Below are positions 1-8,099 of a DNA stretch of 40,433 bases, piece after piece. The stretch is taken from positions 1,138,665 through 1,179,097 of the forward strand of contig CP091135.1 of NCBI GenBank assembly GCA_021582655.1, in the 5' to 3' direction. Position 1 is the first letter of the stretch. Every line of letters starts with the position of its first letter. The stretch comes from Nitrosomonas sp. GTDB lineage: Bacteria; Pseudomonadota; Gammaproteobacteria; Burkholderiales; Nitrosomonadaceae. Under the pieces are notes generated by a model, which saw nothing but the letters and a program-made list of their open reading frames with translations, did not search any database and was not told where the DNA came from. The position numbers and the translations under genes were made by a program.

Positions 1-981
1 AACTATAATCGGCATTAAAACAAACATACTCAATTTTCCAGCCAAATTTGCTTGTTGCGTCAAAGTCGAAATTCCGCCTTCATTAATATACGAAACCACC
101 AATTTGGGGCGAATAATGCTAAAAAGCAGTTTAACAGGCAGATAGCGATCAATTTGCCCATACAAAGACCTTAAGAAACCCAATACAGCCAATGTCTCCA
201 ATGACACAAACTGTTGAATCAGAATTAGCAGCGCTTGTGGTTTATAACAAAAAGTTACTAAGCTTGTTAGATACATTTTTTTACCCAAGCTAAACATCTC
301 ACTTATTTTAGGTGATTCCCAGTCTGTTGTACCTTGTTGCAATCGCAAACGCGATAAGCTCAAAATCAATCCGCAAATACTGATACCGAGCCCCAATACG
401 GATGCAACAACTTCTACGATGACCACTTCTGTTAAAGCAACTTCACCAACACTAAAAAACAATACTCCAATTAGAAATAGCAGGTTACGGATGACTAGAC
501 TTATTTGTGCCACCCCCTGCATTAACAATGCACCGAGAAGCTCGTTACGCACGAGCCTATCCATCGCCTCGATAAAAAACAACCAAACAAAAATCCTCAC
601 CACTTGTTGATAGGATTCCAAATTTGCATAATCGATATAAGCATCAACAGCGAAATAAAGAATCAATAATATTAATAATAAAATCCCGAATCTAATAAGC
701 AGCAAGTTCCTTATATATCGATATAATCGATCGCCAGAAGCATTCAATCGATATTCAGGAACAAACCGCGCCACCACCCATGGCATGCCAAATGCAGACA
801 GCGGTATCATCAGCTCAATAACAGAATGCAATAAAACGAATACACCGTAATCCTGCAGTGGAAGCACACGCACCAAAAGCAGAAGCAAGCAAAAAGTCAG
901 CGCAGCAGAACATGCTTTACCGGTCAAAAAATGCAATGCACTTTTTTTCAGCGCAGCTAACGAATAAACACTTGAGCTCAT
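1..981 (-). CDS. Polysaccharide flippase (Wzx/MOP-like), C-terminus cut by window edge
   Basis: Reading leftward from an ATG at 979-981 the frame is open for 327 codons to the window edge, so the C-terminal part is missing. The product is very hydrophobic. It begins MSSSVYSLAALKKSALHFLT and continues with long alternating membrane helices, a short positively charged loop with VARFVPEYRL, and a region around LVRNELLGALLMQG. This layout is typical of lipopolysaccharide or exopolysaccharide flippases of the MOP superfamily, which move undecaprenyl-linked sugar units across the inner membrane. The family call rests on the helix pattern and general resemblance, not on a catalytic motif, because these transporters have none. 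No strong Shine-Dalgarno is visible. The gene is AT-rich compared with the chemosensory cluster beside it and probably belongs to a glycan locus extending to the left. A generic MATE-type transporter is the alternative. Confidence 0.7.
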   Translation of the reverse strand, partial: MSSSVYSLAALKKSALHFLTGKACSAALTFCLLLLLVRVLPLQDYGVFVLLHSVIELMIPLSAFGMPWVVARFVPEYRLNASGDRLYRYIRNLLLIRFGILLLILLILYFAVDAYIDYANLESYQQVVRIFVWLFFIEAMDRLVRNELLGALLMQGVAQISLVIRNLLFLIGVLFFSVGEVALTEVVIVEVVASVLGLGISICGLILSLSRLRLQQGTTDWESPKISEMFSLGKKMYLTSLVTFCYKPQALLILIQQFVSLETLAVLGFLRSLYGQIDRYLPVKLLFSIIRPKLVVSYINEGGISTLTQQANLAGKLSMFVLMPIIV

Positions 982-1061
982 TAATTAGATCTTATTAATT
1001 GAATTGATATAATCGGAACGTAAAGATAAAGTTCGCCAGATAAAATGTGAATCCATTTCAA

Positions 1062-1075
1062 AGCCTGTTCAGGCT
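1062..1075 (-). terminator. Weak hairpin at end of EAL gene
   Basis: AGCCTG and CAGGCT form a short inverted repeat that overlaps the stop codon of the EAL gene. On the minus strand it is followed by only three T residues. It may help end the chemosensory transcript, but the stem is short and the U-tract is poor. Confidence 0.22.
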
Positions 1076-2301
1076 GTCAAATTTTCATCCCATTTCGTCT
1101 TCCAAGCCACGAATTCCTCGGCCGGCATGGGTGGAGCGAAATAATAGCCTTGTACAATATTACAGCCTGCAGCCTTGACCATCTCGATATCGGCCAATGT
1201 TTCCACCCCTTCAGCGACTATATCGATATTCAAGGCCTTACCCATGCGGGTACACGATTCAAAAATAATCCGTGCCACGCTATCTTCACAAGCGCCATGA
1301 ACAAAGGAGCGGTCAATCTTGAGCTCGGTTAACGGCAACAATTTAAGTTTCTCCACGCTGGAATAACCGATTCCAAAATCATCAATAGATATACCAAACC
1401 CTTTCAGGCGAATCCGACTAACAACCTCGAGCTCAACTGTCAAATCATCAAGCAAACCACTCTCGGTCAGCTCAAAAATAATTCTTGATGCATCCAATCC
1501 GCTTTGTTCAACTATACTCGCCAATAAATCCGGCAAATCGAATTGCGCGATTGTCTCCATCGATAAATTAATCGATACCGACATCGTCAATGAATGCCCC
1601 CGTTGCTCCCAGTCCCGCAAGTGATTGACTGCTTTACGAAAGATAAATACTGTTAATGCACCAATCAAACCATGTTCCTCCGCAACCGGAATGAAAGCCG
1701 AAGGCGGTAAAATACCCAATTGAGGATGATTCCAGCGCACCAGACATTCAGCACCGACGACCCGTGAATCGTCCAGCGACACTTTTGGCTGAAAGTAAGT
1801 TTCAATACAATCAGCTACCAATCCCGCTCCAATTTCTTCAACAGATAGTTTACGTACCGTCGTAGTGCTATCCGTGAATAAACTGATTACTGCGGATTTA
1901 AGTAGAATCGAAACCAGCATACTCTCGTCAAACGGTTTATGAATGATACCGAGAAATTTCAATCCATGTTCTTGTAACAACCGTTGCTGCGTCACAACGA
2001 GTTGTCGATCAACCCCCGAAACGATCACCACTCCACCTTGATATCGCCTTTTGGCCAAATGACGGAAAAATTCTATTCCGTCCATTCCCGGCATGGCCAG
2101 ATCACAAAACATCAATTGCGGGCTGCATTGTTTTGAGTCTATCAAATCAAGTGCTTGCTGCCCGTTCCCGGCTCGAAACAAATACTTCATTCCCAAACCG
2201 GACAAAAGGCTCTCAAGATAATCCAGTACGAAATCGTCGTCATCAATAAGCATGATTTGTGCCGATTTTAATTCAGTAGGAAGATCTTCGGATTTAAACA
2301 T
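1069..2301 (-). CDS. Response regulator with EAL domain (c-di-GMP phosphodiesterase)
   Basis: 410 residues. An N-terminal receiver domain (about 12-130) has the acidic pocket D20-D23, the phospho-acceptor D67 in FCDLAMPG and the conserved lysine K122 in HKPF. An EAL domain follows (about 155-405) with the signature as ECLVR (E185), then FELTE (E280), IDDFGIGYSS (D307, D308), ELKIDRSF (K328) and AEGVE (E364, E367). All metal- and substrate-binding positions appear intact, so it should hydrolyse c-di-GMP to pGpG under phosphorylation control. It is the last gene of the minus-strand chemosensory cluster, 57 bp after the hybrid kinase, and so is the likely output. The start is an ATG; the Shine-Dalgarno is weak. 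In the related Wsp system the output is a GGDEF protein, the opposite enzyme. Confidence 0.92.
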   Translation of the reverse strand: MFKSEDLPTELKSAQIMLIDDDDFVLDYLESLLSGLGMKYLFRAGNGQQALDLIDSKQCSPQLMFCDLAMPGMDGIEFFRHLAKRRYQGGVVIVSGVDRQLVVTQQRLLQEHGLKFLGIIHKPFDESMLVSILLKSAVISLFTDSTTTVRKLSVEEIGAGLVADCIETYFQPKVSLDDSRVVGAECLVRWNHPQLGILPPSAFIPVAEEHGLIGALTVFIFRKAVNHLRDWEQRGHSLTMSVSINLSMETIAQFDLPDLLASIVEQSGLDASRIIFELTESGLLDDLTVELEVVSRIRLKGFGISIDDFGIGYSSVEKLKLLPLTELKIDRSFVHGACEDSVARIIFESCTRMGKALNIDIVAEGVETLADIEMVKAAGCNIVQGYYFAPPMPAEEFVAWKTKWDENLTA

Positions 2302-2358
2302 TTAGCACCCGTACGGTTTTTAGGGGAAATCAATTGATTGTGGATTCGAATCTTTCTA

Positions 2359-4350
2359 TTATTCCCAGGATGATCCATTTATCTTGAAAATTTCGTTTTC
2401 CAATTGCCGTGATATTTTTTGCAGTAACGGTGAGATTTGATGCAGCAACGCTTCCGCAGCTTCCCAATCATTATCGTTATCGGTCTTCTCAAGCGCCTCG
2501 CACAAATCGGCAAAACCAATTGCACCAATCGTTCTGGCGGAAGATTTCAATTTATGCCCCAGTTGATTAAGTGCCGGCAAATCTTTAGCAGCTTGCGCAA
2601 TTTGCATTTCTGTAACCGTCGCATTGGCTACCTCAATGAATTTGAGCCCAAACTTACGAACCAATACGGTATTGTTATGAAACATGTGATACAGCATGGA
2701 CATGTCCACCGGTGCTGCATCATCTCCGGCAACATCGATTTCTTGCGCTACATCGGCACCGCCCCCGGAGGGATCGGTGACCCATTTCGCCAAAGTAAGG
2801 TACATCCGATTCGGATCAATCGGTTTCGGTATGAAATCATCCATCCCAAGTGACAGGCAGCGATTACGGTCATCCAAAGTCACATTACCCGTCATCGCAA
2901 TAATGCGCATTTGTGCAAATCTGGGATTTTTCCGGATACGGCGTGTGGTTTCCAAACCATCCATAACCGGCAAATGGGTATCCATTAACACCATATCAAA
3001 TGACCCGGCCGACAAACATTCCAGAGCTTCCTGTCCATTGTTGGCAATAATTGTCATCGCTCCGGTCAAGCCAAGTAAATCTTCGATTACCAATTGATTG
3101 AACGGATTATCCTCGACAATCAGGATACGGGTTTTTCTTAATTTCTTATGCGCTTCCGTCAATTCGGTAGTTTGTAGTGTGACATTTTCTTCAATCCGCT
3201 TTCCGCGCGTAAAGCGAGCGGTAAAGTAAAAAGTACTGCCACGCCCCAATTCACTTTCAACCCATATCTGCCCATCCATCATCTCAACCAATTGACGGCA
3301 AATCACTAAACCCAGTCCGCTGCCGCCATACTTTCGCTGTGTTGCATTATCCGCCTGTTGATAGGATTTAAACAATCGCTCAATCTGACCAACGCTCAAT
3401 CCAATGCCTGTATCGCATACCGAGAATTTCAGTATCACCGTGTTATCGACCAACTCCTCCGCGGTGATCGTCACTATCACCGATCCCTTTTCAGTGAATT
3501 TAACCGCATTCCCAGCCAAATTGATCAAAATTTGCCCCAATCGGATAGCATCGCCATGTAAAAAACAAGGAATCTCGTGCGGTATAGTAATCTCAAAATG
3601 AACACCCTTTTCACGTGCCAGATAACCAATCAATGAATCGACCCGGCCAAAGCAAGACCGTATGTCGAAATCTTCAAGCACCAATTCAAGTTTCCCGGCT
3701 TCGATACGGGAAAAATCAAGCACATCGTTAATAATGTCCAGCAACGACTTGGCTGCATGGTTGATTTTCTCGACATAATTCCTTTGCGTTTTATTCAAGT
3801 GAGTTTGCAAACATAAATGCGACAAACCGATAATGGCGTTCATCGGCGTACGGATTTCATGGCTCATGGTAGCAAGAAACATGCTTTTCGAATGGCTTGC
3901 CGACTCAGCGGCGCGACGAGCCACCAGCAACTCTTCGCTTAATCGATTGCGCTCCGCCGCCGCGGCCAGACGTGCCATCAACTCATTCGGATGAAACGGT
4001 TTAACCAGGTAGTCGGTAGCTCCGGAATTAATACCGTTAATAACGCTGTCGGTATCTTCTTCGGATGTCAACATAATCACAGGAAGGAATTTAAGATCAT
4101 CGCAATCACGTATTTTCCTACATACTTCAAAGCCATTTAAATCAGGCATGTTCACGTCCAGCAGTACCACATCGACAGGTTGATCTTTCAGAAAACGAAG
4201 CGCGCTATCGCCATTCTCAGCTTCAAAAACGGCGTAGTCGGATGGATTCAGAACTGTACGTACCAGCATGCGGTTAGTCGCCATATCATCAACAACAAGA
4301 ATGCGATAACGCTTGTCAGCTGATTTTCCTGGCTTATTTTCCTGATACAC
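2359..4350 (-). CDS. Hybrid sensor histidine kinase: REC-HisKA-HATPase-REC-HPt
   Basis: 663 residues with no membrane segment and no PAS domain. In order: a receiver domain (about 15-130, phospho-acceptor D65 in LLDVNMPD, K117 in VKPF); a coiled linker; a HisKA domain with H164 in MSHEIRTPMN; an ATPase domain with N-box N277/N281, DTGIG at 313-317 and GGSGLGL at 342-348; a second receiver (about 405-520, D457 in LMDTHLP); and a C-terminal phosphotransfer domain with H599 in LGHKLKSSART. A receiver at the N-terminus means another kinase, most likely the cluster CheA, could set its activity, and the phosphotransfer domain could hand phosphate to the receiver-EAL protein. The GTG start at 4348-4350 has an AAGGA box about 7 nt upstream. 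The 283-bp gap before it could hold a separate promoter. Confidence 0.93.
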   Translation of the reverse strand: MYQENKPGKSADKRYRILVVDDMATNRMLVRTVLNPSDYAVFEAENGDSALRFLKDQPVDVVLLDVNMPDLNGFEVCRKIRDCDDLKFLPVIMLTSEEDTDSVINGINSGATDYLVKPFHPNELMARLAAAAERNRLSEELLVARRAAESASHSKSMFLATMSHEIRTPMNAIIGLSHLCLQTHLNKTQRNYVEKINHAAKSLLDIINDVLDFSRIEAGKLELVLEDFDIRSCFGRVDSLIGYLAREKGVHFEITIPHEIPCFLHGDAIRLGQILINLAGNAVKFTEKGSVIVTITAEELVDNTVILKFSVCDTGIGLSVGQIERLFKSYQQADNATQRKYGGSGLGLVICRQLVEMMDGQIWVESELGRGSTFYFTARFTRGKRIEENVTLQTTELTEAHKKLRKTRILIVEDNPFNQLVIEDLLGLTGAMTIIANNGQEALECLSAGSFDMVLMDTHLPVMDGLETTRRIRKNPRFAQMRIIAMTGNVTLDDRNRCLSLGMDDFIPKPIDPNRMYLTLAKWVTDPSGGGADVAQEIDVAGDDAAPVDMSMLYHMFHNNTVLVRKFGLKFIEVANATVTEMQIAQAAKDLPALNQLGHKLKSSARTIGAIGFADLCEALEKTDNDNDWEAAEALLHQISPLLQKISRQLENEIFKINGSSWE

Positions 4351-4633
4351 GCAAATTCCTTTACAATTGTTTGTTCATTTGTCGGCTTGCTTGCCAAGCC
4401 CCGCGACTGACTTGTCCGATCGCGTAGCTAAAACACATCTCTTTGCCGTAATCGTGTTTTTGTGCGCAGTTTACCACTTTACATATCATCACAGCGCCTC
4501 ATCATGGACATGATCCGGAAGGTGATACTCAAGAAAACAAATGTAGGAAATTGACTCCAACGACAACAAAAACCCCACACTCGAATCATGAACCCGGGAT
4601 ATCAACTTTTATTCTCGATCATCAATATCCGCA

Positions 4634-5680
4634 TCACTTTCGCACCAGGCAAAGCAAATAAGCTGCCATATCTTGCAATTGAACCACCTGATCGACTGCT
4701 TGCAATGTAATCGCCGAGCCCGGCATGCCATATACCACAGCACTTTCTTCATCTTGCACGATGGTATGAGCACCCACCCGGCGCATAGCCAATAGCCCAT
4801 CGGCACCATCAGAACCCATACCAGTCAGCAATACCCCCACACTTCGGTTTCGGCAAATCTCTGCGACTGACTTAAACAGCTGTGTTGCGGAAGGGCGAAA
4901 CCCATTGATTTCCGGATCATTATTGAAACAGGCAATCAAACCACTCTCGTTTCTCGCGATTTGTAAATGCACATTATCCGGTGCGAAATAAATTGTCCCA
5001 GGCTTCAATGGCTGACCATTCTCGGCTAACACCACGCGCACCATCGTACCGCCTTGCAACCAAGCGACCAATCCCCCGATAAATCCTCTACTGATATGTT
5101 GTGTGACCACGATCGGAATGGGAAAATTTAATGGTAAGTTAGAAAAAATACTGAACAAGGCCTGCGGTCCTCCGGTAGAGCAACCAATTGCGACGATTTC
5201 GTGCGCCTTGGTTTGCTGTTGTATCGCAGCTTCAAAAATACCTTGGCAAGGCAAACGATTTGCACCAATCCGCCGTTCCACTTTCACCTTGACCATTGAG
5301 CGTATGGTATCGATCATCTCCTTGCACATTGACTCAAACCCCGGATGATTAAGCCCCACTGGTTTCTCCAGTACCGCCAAAGCACCCTCCTCAATGGCAC
5401 GGAAAGTGACCCTTAATTCCTCATCATCCACACCGGAACTGATCACGACAATCGGCACCGGATTGGTCAACATAATCAATCGGGTGGCTTCGAAGCCGTC
5501 CATAACCGGCATGCAAATATCCATTGTGATCAAATCGGGACTCAATTCATGCGCCAGCCTGACAGCCTCCCGGCCGTCCTTTGCATGCCCGATAACCAGC
5601 ATATCCGGCTCGCTCTCAAAGATCGTCTTCAACAACAAACTGACGACATCGGAATCTTCCACGATCAGGATTTTTACCAT
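4634..5680 (-). CDS. cheB: Chemoreceptor glutamate methylesterase CheB
   Basis: 348 residues from the ATG at 5678-5680, which has a GAGGA box 5 nt upstream; a TTG 15 nt further out is open but lacks this signal. The N-terminal receiver domain carries the acidic pair at E8/D9 and phospho-acceptor D54 in TMDICMP. The C-terminal methylesterase domain carries the catalytic triad S168 (GCSTGG), H195 (TQHISRG) and D291 (MGSDGADG). It removes methyl groups from, and deamidates, receptor glutamate and glutamine side chains, opposing the CheR encoded 6 kb upstream on the same strand. It lies 27 bp after cheA, so the two are surely co-transcribed. In Wsp-type systems this position is WspF. Confidence 0.96.
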   Translation of the reverse strand: MVKILIVEDSDVVSLLLKTIFESEPDMLVIGHAKDGREAVRLAHELSPDLITMDICMPVMDGFEATRLIMLTNPVPIVVISSGVDDEELRVTFRAIEEGALAVLEKPVGLNHPGFESMCKEMIDTIRSMVKVKVERRIGANRLPCQGIFEAAIQQQTKAHEIVAIGCSTGGPQALFSIFSNLPLNFPIPIVVTQHISRGFIGGLVAWLQGGTMVRVVLAENGQPLKPGTIYFAPDNVHLQIARNESGLIACFNNDPEINGFRPSATQLFKSVAEICRNRSVGVLLTGMGSDGADGLLAMRRVGAHTIVQDEESAVVYGMPGSAITLQAVDQVVQLQDMAAYLLCLVRK

Positions 5681-5707
5681 AAATTCCTCAGGCAATCGCT
5701 AGAACCA

Positions 5708-8065
5708 TCAAATCAATTGATTGATCACATCCAACAACACCTTGGATTCGAATTGACTCTTGACGATATAAGCATTGGCACCCACTTCGATGCCACGTTG
5801 TTTCTCCGCCTCACTATTGAGCGAAGTTACGATAACAACCGGCATTCGCCCCAGCTTCTCACTGCGTTTAATATGTTCGCACAATTCAAAGCCGTTCATT
5901 TCCGGCATCTCGATATCGGCGATCACCAAATCAAATGGCTGCTGCTGCAACATCGCCCACGCATTCCGCCCGTTAACCGCAACAGTCACTCGATAACCGT
6001 TAGTTTCCAGAAGGGTTTTCTCAAAAGTACGAATGGTTACCGAGTCGTCAACCACCAAGATGTGTAATTTTCCTGCTTCTGCTTCCACCCCCGTCTCCGC
6101 CACCGGGCGGCTTTCCGTCAACCGCGCGACGTCGGTCAACCGTAAAGCGGCAGTCACCAGATCATGCGGATTCAATACCACAACCACCTCTCCGCTACCC
6201 ATAAAGGTCGCACCCATCACATTACGGACCGATTTCAGCGGCGGTTTGAAGCGTTTGATCACAATTTCGCGTTCACTGACAATCTCATCGACGATCAATG
6301 CAACCCGCTGCATGCCTTTCGCAACCACAATCAAAGATATTTTCTGACCAATCTCCGGCTGATGGCGTTTGATCTCTAATACCACCGCCAACGCTCGCAC
6401 CGGAACCGCTTTATTATCAATCAACACAGCTTGATTACCGCCGACTTCGACAATATTTTGGTGCGTGATCTCCATGACCCGTTCAACCGAGGCAATGGGA
6501 ACAGCGAACATCACATCGTTCACACGCACCAGCAATCCATGGTCCGCGGAAAGCCTGAGCGGCAAGCTCAGCGTAAAAACCGTACCTTGCCCCACGGCCG
6601 TTTCGACGCTCACATTCCCTTTCAAACCGAGAATATTACTCATCACCACATCCAGACCGACCCCCCTGCCGGAAATATTGGTAATGATCTCCTTACTCGA
6701 GAAACCGGGTCGAAAAATCAAATTGATAATTTCCCGGGTGGTAAGCGCGGAGAGCTCATGCTGTGTCACGGCGCGCTTTCTCAGTGCTTGCTGCGCGATT
6801 TGGCCGGCATCGATGCCGATACCGTCGTCCTGAACGACAATTAGAATCCGATTGTCCGCCTTGCTGATCGATATCCTTAATCGCCCTGCAGCCGATTTAC
6901 CCCGATCCAGTCTGTACTGCGGACTTTCAATACCGTGATCGATCGCATTACGCACTAGGTGCATCAGCGGATCTTTGATGCCATCCAGAATAGGGCGATC
7001 GATTTCAATTTCTCCACCGGAAATCTCAAAATTGACCTGCTTGCCCAATTCGGTCGCAACATCTCGAGCCAACCGAGCCAGTGGTTGCAACTGCAGGACA
7101 GCGGGCACCAAATGCAACGCACGCACTTGATCTTGCAACTGAAAATAAGTTTGTCCGCAACGGCGGCTGCTGTCACGCAATCGTTTATATAAGTACTGCG
7201 TATCGGTCCAGAGCCTGCCGAAACCAGCAGTCACGGTTTCCTGCCAATTATTTTGCTGAGCGGCATACGCATCCGCCCGCGCTTTTCCGACTTTTTCCAT
7301 ACCGGTAAGCCACGTACTGGAAAGCGATTGTGCCTGATCGAACAATTGTCTGACAGCATCGACATGCTCATCCATTTCAATTTTGGTTACCAGTAAATCT
7401 TCAATCAAGGCCGAAAACTCATCAAGCTTGTGCATACCGACCCGAATAGCGGCATCACTTTGCAGCATACTGTCACCCGGTGCGGCATCGGCTGCAAATG
7501 GAGAAACAATCGCCGACCGCGATTGAATCCAATCATTCCCCGATGCATGACAGTCAACTGTTTCGGTAAATGCCGCCAGACTTACATTTCGATCCGGCGG
7601 CAGATCGCGCGCCCGATCGGTTATTCGCGGCATTATTCCTGATGTTGAGTCCGGCAATTCGTCGCACCAATGCGTCAATTGATTCAGCAACCCCTGCACA
7701 TCCACACCGGATGGGACGCCGGACTCATGCGCCGTCATGCATTGGCTCATCCGATCAATTCCCTGCAGGCACAAATCGATCGATTGCGCTGTGATGCGTG
7801 CATCCCCACATAAAAATTTACTGAACAAAGTTTCCAGACCATGCGCAATATCAGCCACATCGCGAACATCAATACCGCGTGCCGAGCCTTTTATGTTATG
7901 CGCAGCGCGGAAAATACCGTCCAGGCAAACTTTGCGCTGATCCCCTGAGATCCCCTTTTCCAGGGCCAATAATCCATCCGTGATAATCTGCGATTGATCG
8001 CCGAGTTCGGCTTTAAAAACCGCCACCAGTTGGCGCATCACTTCGGGATCCAGTTTCATGATCAC
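5708..8065 (-). CDS. cheA: Chemotaxis-type hybrid histidine kinase CheA-REC (WspE-like)
   Basis: 785 residues. An N-terminal phosphotransfer domain has H56 in AAHNIKGSARG. A long variable region follows, then a helical dimerisation stretch (about 205-340), a CheA ATPase domain with N-box HLVRNAIDHGIE at 369-380, DDGIGI at 413-418 and GRGVGLD at 466-472, a CheW-like docking domain (about 505-640), and a C-terminal receiver (about 667-785) with phospho-acceptor D717 in IADIEMP. The fused receiver is typical of Wsp/ACF and type IV pilus chemosensory classes and may act as a phosphate sink, since no separate CheY gene is present. The GTG at 8063-8065 is preferred over the ATG two codons later because a GGAG box lies 7 nt before the GTG but 13 nt before the ATG. 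Confidence 0.95.
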   Translation of the reverse strand: MIMKLDPEVMRQLVAVFKAELGDQSQIITDGLLALEKGISGDQRKVCLDGIFRAAHNIKGSARGIDVRDVADIAHGLETLFSKFLCGDARITAQSIDLCLQGIDRMSQCMTAHESGVPSGVDVQGLLNQLTHWCDELPDSTSGIMPRITDRARDLPPDRNVSLAAFTETVDCHASGNDWIQSRSAIVSPFAADAAPGDSMLQSDAAIRVGMHKLDEFSALIEDLLVTKIEMDEHVDAVRQLFDQAQSLSSTWLTGMEKVGKARADAYAAQQNNWQETVTAGFGRLWTDTQYLYKRLRDSSRRCGQTYFQLQDQVRALHLVPAVLQLQPLARLARDVATELGKQVNFEISGGEIEIDRPILDGIKDPLMHLVRNAIDHGIESPQYRLDRGKSAAGRLRISISKADNRILIVVQDDGIGIDAGQIAQQALRKRAVTQHELSALTTREIINLIFRPGFSSKEIITNISGRGVGLDVVMSNILGLKGNVSVETAVGQGTVFTLSLPLRLSADHGLLVRVNDVMFAVPIASVERVMEITHQNIVEVGGNQAVLIDNKAVPVRALAVVLEIKRHQPEIGQKISLIVVAKGMQRVALIVDEIVSEREIVIKRFKPPLKSVRNVMGATFMGSGEVVVVLNPHDLVTAALRLTDVARLTESRPVAETGVEAEAGKLHILVVDDSVTIRTFEKTLLETNGYRVTVAVNGRNAWAMLQQQPFDLVIADIEMPEMNGFELCEHIKRSEKLGRMPVVIVTSLNSEAEKQRGIEVGANAYIVKSQFESKVLLDVINQLI

Positions 8066-8099
8066 AGCACTACTCCGGTTCGCAGGATCAACTCAAGCA

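Noticed and set aside
4384-4400. GGCTTG/CAAGCC hairpin upstream of the hybrid kinase gene
   Set aside because: The stem is only six pairs, without a U-tract or symmetry suggesting an operator shared with other genes.
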